From NCBI GenBank assembly GCA_020746875.1, contig JAGTJL010000010.1:1798001-1862000 (forward strand): a stretch of DNA of 64,000 nucleotides. Reading direction: 5' to 3'. The notes beneath the pieces are model-generated. The model was given only the letters and a program-made list of their open reading frames with translations. It had not been told where the DNA came from and searched no databases. The translations under genes were made by a program, and so were the position numbers. Each line of letters begins with the position of its first letter. The stretch's first letter is position 1. Below, one piece after another: positions 23,973-36,200 of the stretch. This DNA is from Rhexocercosporidium sp. MPI-PUGE-AT-0058. Lineage: Eukaryota; Ascomycota; Leotiomycetes; Helotiales.

Positions 23973-25558
23973 CTCAGCGACGATGTCGCAGAGTTCCCGG
24001 GGAGATTATTGCACCAATTGATCACACTGCTTGAGTAGATTCTCAGCTCAGCATTTGAAGGCTAGGTGGCTCATGATCGTGATATGGTAAGGCTGTTAGG
24101 TTCGAATGTTCGACAAGGCTCAATACAGCTTGCTCTTCAATCAAGAATCATAGATTCGGTGCTACCTTATGTGCTGTGCGAGCCGAGATCGAAGTCATTG
24201 ACACAATGTGACAATGAATCTTTGCTTCATTGCCCAGGAAATGTAAAATCTGTTGAAGTTGTGTATTGTTCATATAGAATTCTGGAGTTGAGATGACGAG
24301 GAGGTGGCTGCGCCCAGTTGGTGGTCGTCCGTTCTAGGATTAGTGCGTGGCAGTTCAAATCAGAGCTGGCTGGACCGCCTCCCGAAATGGTTAGCCGATG
24401 AAATAGAAATCTCAAATACCCCTGCGGCCGCATCTCTAAATATACTTTCGACATGTCTTCTACCAATCTGAACAACGTCTGTTTCTTTTTATCCAAATGT
24501 GCTGTAAGCCTAGAATGACAATTGATCGTGCCAAGACAGCAAACCGCCTAACGAACCTGCGATCATGGGTCTGTGCTCTACAAGGCATTTTGCACCTAAA
24601 CAAAATTATAAAGTTCTTAAAAACAATAATGCAAATTAGTAAAAGGGTAACTTATCTAATTTAATCGTGATATATAATAACTTAGGTATAATAAATATCT
24701 CGGTGGCTCTAAACTTGCCGAGGATTTCCCCTTTCATGATGCCGTCACAGTACGCTTCGCCGACGTAGCTATGCGGTTGCTGAACTCCCACCCGCTGCAA
24801 AATCTGTCTTCCTCAAAACAAAAGGCACGCTCGCCCCGAGCATCACGACAACAAGATCGCCTGACTGGATAGACTTCGGTGCAAGGCCAACAAATCCATT
24901 TTCAGTCAGAAATAACCTTCTCCCGATATTGTGCCTCAAGAGCCGTTTATAATTTAATACCCTCGTCCCAGGCAGGCCCCCGCTTAAGCAAACTCAAGGA
25001 CAACACGTGAGGAGAGAAGAGAAACGTACAAGGAGAACACGGCGCGGAAAAACTTTTGAGGGGAGTATTGAAACAGTTTAAGAAAACGCCAGGACCGCAT
25101 CAAATTAAGGATTCGGGCAAGGATCATCGAGATTACTAAAAAATTACTAATTTTTGGAACAAAGTTTTGCCGAAGCCCGCCCCCTCTCTTCTTGTCGAAG
25201 AACCTTCTCTCTAAGCTTTCAGCTTATTTCGAAGGCATTTCGAAGGCACTTAAGTCGTCAGTTTAATATGTATTCTTATGAGTAAAACAAATTGAAGATA
25301 TCGCGAAAAGTTCGGTATTAGCCTTTTAGTATCTTAAGTGAAGATAAGCTTTAAGACTTTAAGACTTTGACAATAGCTTCTAGAGATAAATATGAATAAT
25401 ATGCTACGAAGCAATAGAAATTCACTTTATCTTACAAAGTATCCTTATAAAGGAAGATATACACACAATGTATTAAAGTCTAGAGGCTGATCTTGCAGGA
25501 TACCTCCTATCCATTCAATTTTAGCCAGGCTGATCGCTATGTAAAGTACAAGGCGCTA
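23973..25558. other. AT-rich intergenic region with repeat R1
   Basis: No supported gene. An 89-codon minus-strand frame at 24227-24496 has no recognisable domain. The stretches 24590-24720 and 25250-25460 are very AT-rich. A copy of R1 lies at 25171-25250. Confidence 0.5.
25171..25250. repeat. Dispersed repeat R1, left-half copy
   Basis: Starts with CGAAGCCCGCCCCCTCTCTT and the core seen at 20963. After AAGCTTTCAG it follows the 18709 version (CTTATTTCGAAGGCA) rather than the 21017 version. Confidence 0.65.
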
Positions 25559-27521
25559 TTAAAAACTCCAATCTCTAACATCTTTCTCTCCATCCAGAAC
25601 ATCTGCATCAAAGACTTTCCTAGGAATATCGAAAAATGCTGCATAATGCTCTTCGGTCTTCTCTAAGCGCTGATAGAAGTCATTGGAAAGCTTCAATGCT
25701 GCACCATCGAAACCTTCATGCACAACGGCAGAATCAACATTTTCTGGTAACCAAAATGCGAACGTTCCATTTCCTCGCCATTTCTCCCCACGATTGGTGT
25801 CCATGTCAGCCTTCCACTCTGGTTTTGGCTGATGCTTCTCGATCATCAAGGATAACTGCTCAGTATCAACGGGGCCAAGCTGCTGCATCGTATCCAGAAT
25901 GTCGAAAACAACAGTTAGGGATGTGAAAGACCGAGCGATCATCGTAGCTAGCCATTGCAGAGGTACAAGATAATCGTTCCATTGCAGATCATCCGGAATG
26001 CCCCATGATTGCTGTAGACTCATCCAGTCATATTTCATGGCTTCAAAAATTCCCAACATCTTGAATATCCAGTCAAGGCAAGTACCTTCATCAGGCATAA
26101 AATGCCAGCTCACCGGGTGTTCGAGCGCTTCCAGCGAACATGCCCCATGCAGACACAGTAGCATGAATGCCTCGAAGACGGCAGCTTGAAGTCTTCCCCG
26201 AATTAACATTCCCTTCAAGATATGTCCTGCAGCCAGTCGCCTTGACTTATCATTTCTTGTGACCGCTTCGAAATTATCTTCATCTTGTGATGTCGACTGA
26301 TCTCCAAAACTTTCATGTTCGTCTGCAATGAGCTTCACCGCAAAGTCCGTCTTCTCCATCATCGCTGCTGATACAGGGTACGGTCTCTTGAACATGTTTA
26401 TGTTTAGTTCTTTGCGTCTACGGGCGGCAGAGTTCTCGGGAGTAAGGGGGAAGTCTGCGAATTTGCGGAGAAGCAAGTTGTGGACATGAGTTGTTGAAGG
26501 GGAATCTGTGTACATGTATGGGGTAGATCTTTTTTCACTGTCTGGGTGATCTTGTGTCGCTTGCTCGAGTTGTGTCTGCAATGTGCTGAGATCGATATTA
26601 TTGCTGCGACCAAGTCCACCGAGAGAGCGCACAAGGCCAGCGAAGAAGCCCGAATTTTGAAATCGACCGGAAGCAGATCTATCAGCTGCCCAGGCCTTTT
26701 CACCTGGCTTTGAGGCAAACTGGATCCATCGGTCTGCCTGGCCATCTGCTTCCACTGCTTGTGCAAAACAGGACCCATAGCATGCAGTTGAGATGACATT
26801 GACTTGAACATCGCGGGGCACCTTGCGCAACTGTTCAACGAATTCTGTAACGTAGATGTTGTTATTTCCCATTCGAATACCAAGTGGACGAAAAGTTTGT
26901 GGTTCTCTGAAGCCATGACCAATGATGATCAGAACTATAGAATCTCCAGGCCTTGCGAATATTGCTGGTTTTGTTTCGTCGCACTTCAGATCGATCCACT
27001 GGTAAACCCGCTGACATAGTTGCGTGGCCTCGACGTACTGATAGTCCTGTGTGTAGTGCTCGGGTTCAAACTTGTTGGCGACTACTCGACCATCAAACTT
27101 GATGTTAGTATGCTCGAGGTTTGTGGCTGACTCGAAATACATCTGTGGAGTGAACAGTGTCCAAAAATCGGCCCCAAAGCGAGGCGAGACCTGGCTTTTG
27201 AAGAAATCCAAAAGTCCCAAGAAGTCTCCTAGCATGGCACTATTTCTACTGCCATTGACGACGAGCAAGTGAGTTTTGGATGGTGCTCCAGAAGCATCGC
27301 GACTTTCCTGCCCTCCACTTGTGCTTCCTAATGACTCCCTCATCTTCTTCTTCTTCTCCTCTGAGTTCGTTTTTCTGTGCCCTTTGGCTGCTTGTTTGAT
27401 GCCTGATGACACTGGTGGGGCTGCGAAGAATGTTAGCACAAACATGAACTCGTGAGATTTTGGAGTGAGAAATCTTACCTGTTGGCTTGCCTCTGCCTCT
27501 GCCTCGTCCTCGGGATGACAT
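25559..27521 (-). CDS. Caspase-like fold protein of unknown role
   Basis: Exons 27479-27521 and 25559-27420 join in phase to 634 residues. The start at 27521 gives M-S-S-R-G-R-G-R-G-R-G-K, a short RG-rich basic tail. After a linker, the domain begins near residue 62 (T-H-L-L-V-V-N-G-S). S-I-V-L-I-I-I-G-H-G-F follows near 175-186, with a candidate catalytic His at about 183, and V-N-V-I-S-T-A-C-Y-G-S near 221-231, with a candidate Cys at about 228. This order, a hydrophobic strand ending in His-Gly then a hydrophobic strand ending in Cys, is that of clan CD peptidases (caspases, metacaspases, legumains). The C-terminal about 300 residues carry no domain I know. Neither the substrate nor a self-processing site can be read from the sequence. 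Peptidase activity is an inference. Confidence 0.65.
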
Positions 27522-28311
27522 TTTCTTCGAGGATTTTTTGATTGTTGTAAAGATCGCAAGTTGTTTTGGTTATTGAAAAGAGATGAGATGAGATTAGAAA
27601 AAAGGGAGTAGGCTCTGCCTATATATCTCTAGCGTGGCGCTAACCAGTCCAGTTCAAAATTCACGGCTGTATAGCGCGCAAGGTAACCTCACCTCCTTTT
27701 TGAAGTAATGAGGTCACCTTTGACGATTGATTAATAATTCAAAGAAGTAGCCTTCTCATGCAAGCCAGATCTTAATACACATGGGAAGCTAGCAGAAATT
27801 CATCTTAAAAAATTCAACGTGGCCGAGCTCGATTTTATACAGTTACAGATTGCTAGATCCTGGCCGACTACCTCACACCAGATAATCACGTCGGATTTAA
27901 AATTGCTTACTTTCAAAAGCGTTCACTATGGGAAGCCTAGCGCCACCATAGAATATCTCAAGACCCCTTTTCCTATCAAGCACAAGTAAATGGTATGCAT
28001 TGACGAACGACTTTCAACTTGTTATGATCTCAAGATCTAGTTTTCCTTTGGCTAGTACATTTGCGTACCCATTTACAGCTGTACATATGCCAGGAAGCAA
28101 GCCTTTTCATGGCATTCAGCCATGACTGAAAGATTTCGAATTTGTCACTTCACGGCCTAAATAATTCAAAAGTATTGTGCCTTTTGGTCTGCATTGTAAG
28201 AACTCCCCCAATGGGACGCTGTCTAACTACTCACAACACAGTTCATCAACTTCGTCTTTCTCCAATACTAGCCTCTGTCTCTACAATGTCTGTTCTCAAC
28301 TCTGATGAACT
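27522..28311. other. Intergenic with repeat R2
   Basis: Upstream of the caspase-like gene and downstream of the broken F-box gene. Contains R2 copy 2 at 27922-28061. No gene seen. Confidence 0.5.
27922..28061. repeat. Dispersed repeat R2, copy 2
   Basis: Same orientation as 18362-18508 and clearly related, with scattered substitutions. It lies on the 3' side of the F-box pseudogene, while copy 1 lies on the 5' side of the intact paralogue, so it was not copied together with the genes. Confidence 0.6.
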
Positions 28312-30285
28312 CTAGTTAACATTACCAGCGACGGTCTCGATCATACTTAAATGAACATCGCTTGGCTTTTCATCATCCTCACCAGTGATATTTCCGATCG
28401 AAGCTTCTGGAACCTCGACTGGCTCTACATCATCTGGCACAGCATTGATGTGAAAGAACCAAGCGTACTGCTTAGCAGATAGTCCAGCTTGAATAGCCGC
28501 TCCATGTCGAGAGAAAATCGGGACAGAGAGTACCTCCTCATCCTCCAATCGCCGAAGCACGAGATCTGCCCCACAGTGTGGGTCTAGAGGAAGCTGTTGG
28601 GCTGGTCGAGCATGAGGGGGTGTCATGACCTGCCAACCGAAGAATCCGATCTTAATGTACTGTAAAGAATGACACACGACCGCCAGCGCTTGAGCATACC
28701 GGTGGGCAATATCTACCTGAGTCTTGGCAGCTGGCCACAATGGCGCTGATAGCAACGCCGTTGGATACTTGCGCCCTGGATGACAATGCTTTTGCTCCAG
28801 GCGAAGGTGAACCAGCTGGTGCATTTGTTGCAGATAGGGAAGGAGTTGCATCTGTACAAGTCAGTTCCATTTCTGTTAATACTGAAAGGGATCTTTGAAC
28901 TCACAAATTCGGTATCAAAATCAAAATCCAGTTCCAGGAACTTCAGTGACGATACACCATGGAGCCGGTCCAGTAGAAAATTTTGATCCGGAGTGCTTAG
29001 CGATTGGCTATAGAAGTTCTCAGCCTTATATGAGAGATCCTCATTGTCCTCATTCTCCAAGCCAAGTGAGTCAGTGTCTGATACTGAGTCTTCTTTTTCG
29101 TCTCCATCTTCAATCACTTCTTCTGAATCTGAGTCAACGTTCTCGAGATCTGTATCTCCTGATGCATTTGAAAGCTGGCCCTGGCCGTCATTGTCTTCCC
29201 CAGAAACATCCACTTCCGAGCCATCAGAATCCGAGGCTTCCAAAATGGTAGCATCGGACCAGGTATCAATATCACCAGATTGGGCTGGGGCGAATTCAGA
29301 AGCCCAAAATGTTGTTAGATTGGGCAGCCTGACGTGATCAAGTTGAGGAAAAACACGAACAGGCCTGTCGTATGGGAAGGTGACAAACAAATTCTTCCAC
29401 TGACTGTCCTGTAGCATTAAGATACTCTCGGACATCACCCGTCAGCCTGGTCACTTCAAGCTGGCGAAGTTTGCAACCCTCTAGAAGATCCCAGGAGGTT
29501 TCCTGCGGGTAGGGATCGCGATCGTCGTTATCCAGATCTTCGTCACCCTTATCTACCGCGGAGCCATTATAGATATGCAAGCATTCCAGAACATCAAGGT
29601 TAACAAGCTTTTTGAGGTAATTCCCGACGGTATCTGAACGAGGGCTATTGAGGAACACCGAGTGCCCTAATCTAAGTGTGCGAAGTTTCAATGGTGGCGA
29701 ATGTATTAGCGATCAGTATTGTGGGCAGAGTGACTCAAAGAATCATTTGGTTCTGACGACGATGCAATATGCGAATAGCCGATCAGTCTCGCTAGATAGC
29801 CCGAGGCAGAATTTGGTGAGGTTTGGATTCTCCTGTAAAACACTGGCGATATGCTTGACCAGTTGTTCCTCGTCTCCGTCGATGTTGTACAACTCGAGAG
29901 ATTTGAGATTCATGAACCCACGCAAGGAGACAACGGGCTCAATATATCTCGCATGCTTCTCTTCGGCTTCTTCTTCAAACTGAAAAGCATTGGCGTGTAT
30001 GTGGACCTCGAATAACTTTGTGTGGTTGAGCATATCTGACAGTTCCATTTCCTTCAGCTCATATTTGAGTCGTTGGTTTAGCACATATTCCTGCAGGTAA
30101 ACGGGGTGAAGATATCGCGAAAGGTTCGGCACAGGCCTCTCAATGTCTTGAGCGAAGATGGGCTTTGGATCTAGACGACGGGCTTTAGCAAGATCTTATG
30201 TTCCGAGGAAAGGATAACGAATTGAGATTGGTGGGAGGAGTATGAGGCCGATGAAGCAGAAGCAGAAGAAGAAGAAGAAGAAGAA

Positions 30286-30317
<32 letters not shown>

Positions 30318-30692
30318 AGAAATGTAGCGGCATGACATTGTTGCGACTGAAAGGTAGCCCAGCAGCGCAATAATAGCTTCCTCAGTACCAAAATGGTAGG
30401 GAGAGACACTTGCAAGCCCCCAGCGATACTCACGACCATGACGTATTCTCTAGGGGGCGCTGGAAGGACTTCTGTCAAATGCAGACCCCGACCACCCTCA
30501 ACCCTAAAGCAGGCACAGTCCAATCGCTAGATAGCGAGGAGGAAGTAAAGATTGAAAGGAAATAATCCGAGGTGAACAACGTACCTCTTCTCCAACCAAG
30601 GTCCAGATCTCCGGCGGAAGACCAGCGACGAAGTTGCTGCGGTCGGTAGCGCGTTCACTGGTAGTGGCTTGGGGCTGGGATTGCGACGACAT
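28312..30692 (-). pseudogene. F-box/LRR-like paralogue of 16065-18170, multiply broken
   Basis: The start M-S-S-Q at 30692 and the F-box-like L-P-P-E-I-W-T-L-V-G-E-E-V match the intact gene, and the donor after G-E-E is at the same place. The next exon reads T-F-R-D-I-F-T-P and then loses frame near 30100-30105; the match resumes as V-Y-L-Q-E-Y-V-L-N one base off. Further on, two in-frame TGA codons interrupt the match (after V-V-R-T-K near 29750 and after L-C-P-Q-Y near 29718). Another frame change occurs near 29395, after Q-S-V-E-E. The acidic Ser/Asp/Glu stretch and the C-terminal exon (W-P-A-A-K, then S-L-Q-Y-I-K-I-G) are recognisable. With at least four lesions it is unlikely to be functional. 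Confidence 0.7.
30261..30322. repeat. GAA trinucleotide microsatellite
   Basis: About 20 near-perfect GAA units (one GAG variant). It lies in the place of the first intron of the broken F-box gene, an interval about 430 nt long compared with 117 nt in the intact paralogue. Confidence 0.85.
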
Positions 30693-31240
30693 AGTTTGTG
30701 TATTGGTTTCGCCGTTCATTGCTGAGGTATTTTGCCAGAGATGCTCGCACAGCCGCTTTTCCAGGACGAAAATAAGATGGTCGGTGCCCTCAATGTTGAC
30801 ATCCTGCGTCAGGCCGCTAGTCGAAGCGAAGACAACCAAGCTAGCCGTTCGAAGAGTAGCGCCAAAAGGAAGAGCATTCATTTTCAATCTCATTCACTGA
30901 TGTATGATGTATTAATTCTTTCAAATTGCTTTTATTTCTAGATTTGACTATTAGGCACAGAATTTACACAAAGCAGATTTGACAACATGCTTTGTTGAAA
31001 AGAAGTGGTGGACGGCAAGTAAGACCCACATGACAGATGAGAAGGGCGTGGATCGTTCCTGCAGGTCCTTCCCCTACATGTGTTTCACCCAGACAGCAAA
31101 GTTTACACACCCCATGATGTTAACATCAAAAAAGATATCTCTTGATGAAGACCAATTTCTGCCGTCTTTCTTCTCCGTCTTTGAAATCATTCAATAATAC
31201 TCAAAAGAGAATATACCCCGCACTACAGCCCCACTTCAAA
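30693..31240. other. Intergenic between divergent genes
   Basis: Lies between the broken F-box gene (minus) and the M3 peptidase gene (plus). The part next to the peptidase start probably holds its promoter. No distinct motif recognised. Confidence 0.4.
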
Positions 31241-33499
31241 ATGCCTTCCTCTACCTTTCGAGAGCCACCTCAACTACCTGTGGCCTTTACACAAACGCCC
31301 TCCGACCTCTTAAGTCTTATGAGAGCCGCAATTACAGCATCACGAGAAACACTCGATACGCTCGTCAAGATCCCACCTTCAGAGGCAACATTCGCTAACT
31401 TCGTTCTGCCATGGATCCACGACCGCAACACCCGCATGAAGACTAGTTCTCTCACAGCACTCTTTAGATCCGTATCTCCATCTGAAGAACTGCGAGATGC
31501 CTCCATCGAGTGCGTGAAGATGTTGTCTGAATTCGCACAGGAAGTTGTGGCGAGGCCAGAAATTTACGTGCTGTTCCAGGCGGTGAAGGAAAAGGGGGAG
31601 GTGCTGGATCCGGATGACCAGTATTACCTGGATAGAAAACTCTCGCAGTTGATCAGAAGCGGTGCTGCGCTTCCAGATGGACCAGCCAAGGACAGGTTCC
31701 AGGATGTTACGAAAAGACTTGATGATATTGAGGCCGAGGGTGGCAAACGAATTCGGCAAGAGAATGGTGGGATTTGGTTTACTGCTGAAGAGCTAGATGG
31801 GTTTCCTCGAGATGCTTTCGAGGCCTTGAAGCAAGGAGAAGGAGAGAATGAAGGGAAGTACAAGGTGACTTACGGAACGGTGGACTTAGATCTGGTTTTC
31901 AAGAATTGTGTCAACCCTGAGACACGAAAGCGGATGTTCATTGGCAACGAGAACAAGTGTCCTGATAATGTACTATTGTTTCAAGAGATGATCGAATTGA
32001 GGGCTGAACATGCTGAAATTTTGGGATACAAGTCCCACGCTGATTTGGTCATCCAAAATCGATTGATGACGATGGACAGCGTAACGTCTTTGATTGAGGA
32101 TCTTCAGGAAAAGACGGCACCAGCTTCTGAATCGAGTAGAGACAAATTGAGGAAGCTCAAGAGAGAGCATCTGCTTTTGCAAGGGGTCGCAGAAGCTGAC
32201 ATTGACGACCGTTTGTTTCTCTGGGACCAGTTATTCTACATGAAGTTGGTTGAGGAGCAAGAGAATGACCTGGATCAGAACAAGATTGCGGAATTCTTTC
32301 CCTTGGATGAGACAGTTCGAGGTCTTCTGGAAAATTTTGAAACATTATTTGGAGTGGTGTTCATTGAGCTTACTGAGGAGTCTAGAAGCAATCTCATGGA
32401 TAAACAAGGTCAAGATGCAGCTGCCATCACCTGGCACGAAGATGTGGCCGTCTATGCCGTCTGGGATGAAGATGCTCTGGGAGGTGGATTTTTGGGATAC
32501 TTGTATCTCGATATACTGAAGCGACATGGAAAGAGAGATCATGCATGCTGTATTACTTTCCAGCCTGTAAGTAATCGTCTTTCCCCAGTTGGAAACCAGC
32601 TTACAAGTACCAGGGATTCAACACATCCGATGGAGGGAGGCAATACCCCAGTGCACTTCTTGTGATGTCCATCCAAAGACCAACAGCCACAAAACCAACA
32701 CTTGTCAGGCATCGGAGTGTCGTAACAATGTTCCATGAACTGGGACACGGCATTCACTGTTTGGTCGGTAGAACCAAATATTCCGAAACCTACGGTACCA
32801 AGACATCGCGAGACTTCGTGGAGATCCCAAGCAGGATGCTCGAGAACTTCTGCTGGGATCCTGTCATCCTGCAGAACCTGTCGAGGCATTACTCCCACCT
32901 GTCGCCAGAATACATGGAGTCCTGGAAGGCCGAGAACCCTTCGGAGCCGGAGCCACCTGTCAAAGCATCGCTGGAGCTCCTGCAGAAGCTGGGCGCTAGT
33001 CATAAAGTGGCGTTGGCTCCTTTGACACAACGACAAATCTCATATGTGAAATTTGATATGACTATACATTCTGTGACAAGCAAAGAAGCCAAGACTCTGA
33101 GTCCAGGGATAACATACAACCGCATCCGCCACGAGAGCACTGGTCTCTTCGGTCCAGAAACTGAAGGTGCCGGGTATGAATGGGGCTCTGGACACAGCAG
33201 ATTTTCACACATGTTTGGAGGGTACGATGCTGGATATTATACTTATGTCATGTAGGCCATCGTCTGTTCATTTGTGTTAACTCGTGACAGCTAACATTTA
33301 AAGTGCATCGGTCTACTCTAGCGATCTGTACCAGACGTGCTTCGCGAAGGACCCAATGAACGGAGAAGAAGGCCGCAGATACAGGAAGTTGGTGCTTGGT
33401 AGGGGAGGAAGTCGACCTGAGATGGAATTCCTGGAAGAGTACCTCGGGAGGAAACCGAACGGCGATGCCTTTGCGAAGGCTATCGGTGTACGGGTATGA
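31241..33499 (+). CDS. M3-family metallopeptidase (saccharolysin/thimet oligopeptidase-like)
   Basis: Exons 31241-32566, 32614-33251 and 33304-33499 close in phase to 719 residues. The start gives M-P-S-S-T-F-R-E-P-P; the frame is open further upstream, but this ATG fits the family best. The zinc site is explicit: H-E-L-G-H at about residues 483-487, with the third ligand Glu in D-F-V-E-I-P-S-R-M 25 residues after the second His, as in M3 peptidases. The preceding G-F-N-T-S-D-G-G-R and the later Y-N-R-I-R-H-E-S and G-Y-D-A-G-Y-Y are also family blocks. These enzymes cut short peptides in the cytosol and help finish protein turnover. No mitochondrial presequence is evident, so the mitochondrial intermediate peptidase Oct1 is less likely. 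Confidence 0.88.
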
Positions 33500-34063
33500 T
33501 AGGATCGATGGGGCCACAAAGAAATGAAGAGGTACAGTACCGTCAAGGGCTGGGTACTCGCTCCAATGTGTATCGCATAATACCAGGGCAACATAGGAAG
33601 GACCACGCCTGTGCCCTGATCAGAGCCGTAGGACTCTCAGCCTTCTTCTCTGCTCCTGCAATTTTTACAAGTCGCCAGTCAAAGCTCTTTCCTCACTGAC
33701 TGATATTACGAATGCAACTTTCTCGCAACTGCCTCGCAACCGCCTAGAGTTCCATTACTGTAGAAGCTAGTTTGAGCAACTGCGACCAGACCCCTGTGCC
33801 GGCCTCATCCCGCATCGTCGCCCTTCCTTCCCGTCACCCGCTCCACCTCACAACTTCACCTACCCAACATAAGAACCCGCCTCCTCCCCAGCCCAGTTTC
33901 CTATCCTCTCGCACCCTTCGCACACGCAATCACACACTCATCACACACAAATCTTCACCGCAGTCACCAAACCTCGTCACACGAAAACTTCACCGCTCAC
34001 CAAGCCACATCCTCGCTTATTCGCCTCACTTTTTCGAAAAGTCGTCGCCCTCCAATCAACACC
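33500..34063. other. Intergenic; C- and A-rich leader of the C2H2 gene
   Basis: From about 33770 to 34060 the plus strand is rich in CA, CC and TC runs, as in fungal promoters and 5' leaders. No separate gene is supported. Confidence 0.45.
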
Positions 34064-35443
34064 ATGGATCCGAACTTCCAGGGCGACTTTCAGGCCGACC
34101 AAGGCCTTCAGGGCCACTTCTCGGATGGCTCGCAGATGCCGTCGCTGCCTACCGATTCCGATGTCGATTGGTCGGTGTGGATGGATATGGACGCCATGAA
34201 CGCCATGGACATGGAGCATGGGCTGGGAATGATGGGTGATTGGGGAGCTGAGAGGTGAGTTTAAAAAAAAACGAACGCTGATTCGAGGGCGACTTGGGGG
34301 TACACCAGTTCTGAGCCCCAAGCTCAACGTAATCTCGAGAGCACGGCCTGGCTGCCAGATGACCCATGTCAACGAACCCAGACACACCATCAAAACACTA
34401 CCTTTCAAGAGCTGTTGTCGTGGACTCAACACAACTATGAGGCAGAGCAAATCAAGTACAATCTAGGATCTTGCAATGCCCCAACTGTGGGACCGGAACC
34501 AATGAATAATGATGATCATGGGCCCTCTCCAATGTTTTCAGCCAGAGTCCAAGATGGCAACGAGGATCTCGCTCTACAAGTGGATCGAAACACCCAGCCC
34601 GGCATTGCCAATAAAACTTCGAAAGGCAAAAGACCAAAAGCACTCAAGGCTAGGATTCCGTGTTCTCATCCAGGATGCAAGATTACGTTCCCGCGAAAGT
34701 TCGAGCTTAAACGCCACCTGAATAGTGTTCACAATCCCCAGGTTGCTATTCTGTGCTCCGTTTATGAATGTGATCGAGTTTTTAAGCCTTTCCCCCGGGA
34801 AGACAAAGCTCAGGAGCACATGAGAAAGCACCCGAATGAGCACCAATTCGTTTGCATCTTCCAACAATGTCGATCTGGTCCTTGGTCTCGGGAAGAACTT
34901 TTGTCCCACCTCAAAAGTCAACACAGCTGGGAGAGATGCTCACAATCTGAGGATACTGCCCTCTGTTTCTTTCAATGGAGACAAACACCACTCAGTGATG
35001 GGTCACTACTTTTCGAAAGCGAAGACAACTGTCCTCTTGCATTTCTTGGGTGCGAGTTGAAAGATAACGATAATAGTGTACTTCGTCGTCACCTGAAGTC
35101 TCATGAGCTTATCGATCGCGCAAAGGGATTTGAGGCAATCGCAGCAGTGAACCGTAGTGGACACTTCAAACTTGGTTACGAATATGGTTTTGCAACATGC
35201 CCTTTATGCCAGAAACAAGTTTGCGGCCAAGGTAGCTATATATGGTCGTTTGCCAGTCATTTAGCGGACCATTCGAAGGAAGAACGGGTGGTACATGCCA
35301 TGGAGCTAGCTGAGCTATTCAGACCATATATTTCCAAGAAGCGCGCATGGGATTATGGCTGGGTTGCTCCAGGTGCAGATTTTGGTAGAATGATCGAAGC
35401 AGAGCTCCAAGAAGCTGGTGTGGTTCCAAAGATGTTGGGATGA
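34064..35443 (+). CDS. C2H2 zinc-finger protein
   Basis: Exons 34064-34254 and 34309-35443 join in phase (54-nt intron) to 441 residues. The start at 34064 has CACC before ATG. The N-terminal 60 residues are Met/Asp-rich and acidic (W-M-D-M-D-A-M-N-A-M-D-M), possibly an activation segment. Zinc-finger-like units begin near residue 182: C-S-H-P-G-C to H-L-N-S-V-H (Cx4C, Hx4H), then C-S-V-Y-E-C to H-M-R-K-H, then C-I-F-Q-Q-C to H-L-K-S-Q-H, and later irregular ones (C-P-L-A-F-L-G-C to H-L-K-S-H; C-P-L-C-Q-K-Q-V-C to H-L-A-D-H). This matches fungal C2H2 proteins that are probably nuclear DNA- or RNA-binding. The target is unknown. Confidence 0.8.
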
Positions 35444-36200
35444 AGAGGCATTTGTTCGAAGCTGGGAAGGGGAAGTTGGAAAGCTGGAGTGTCGGCCATG
35501 TTTTCTCCATTCTATCCATCCTCTCGTTTTTGTCATGTTGATTTCAATGATTGTTTTAGCAGCTAATTTTCTTTCGGAGGGGGGTGGGGGGGTGGGTGGT
35601 TGCTTTGAATGGTTTCTTTCAACTGCTTGCGAGAAGGGCTCGTTGCAGAGCCAGGATAGGTTAGTGACGGCCGCGTTTCCTCTGTTCTTCAACTATGATG
35701 GCGAAGGTTCTTTTAACGGCCGACAATCTTTGGGGGTCTGCTAGGAGTTTGCTTTAAATGGTTTCCTTTCAAGTACGTGGGATTTTTTAATAGATTGGTT
35801 GATTGGGTTGGCAATAGTAGTAGAAAATAAAAAATTGTGGGAGCTCTGCTCCTACAAACTAAACAAAACGCCATTCGTTCTTGCAGAGTGAGATCGTAAG
35901 AATTTTATATTGATGTCTGGTCTCGGGGCAGATTAGGCTTGGATTTGAGATAATGTGGATACTTCCACATCTCCTAAGGGCGTGTATGAATGCTCTTTCG
36001 AGGAATAGGACTTTAGAAATAGGACCTCAGCATGGGCGGTACGTTGGCTGTTGTAAGAGGTTGAAAGCCCTGGCATCACTAACCCACTTTTCATCGAGGA
36101 AAATCAAATGGACGTCGAAGAAGTTTTATGAGGATTCAGCTGGTAGGCGATCAACAGCAGCTTGCATTATATTTCTACTTGTACTTGCACACACTCGAAC
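35444..36200. other. Intergenic between convergent genes
   Basis: 3' sides of the C2H2 gene and GUP1. Contains a G-rich run (35578-35600). No gene or RNA seen. Confidence 0.5.

Noticed and set aside
18362..28061. Segmental duplication carrying the F-box gene together with R2
   Set aside because: R2 lies 5' of one F-box copy and 3' of the other, so the repeat and the gene did not move as one block.
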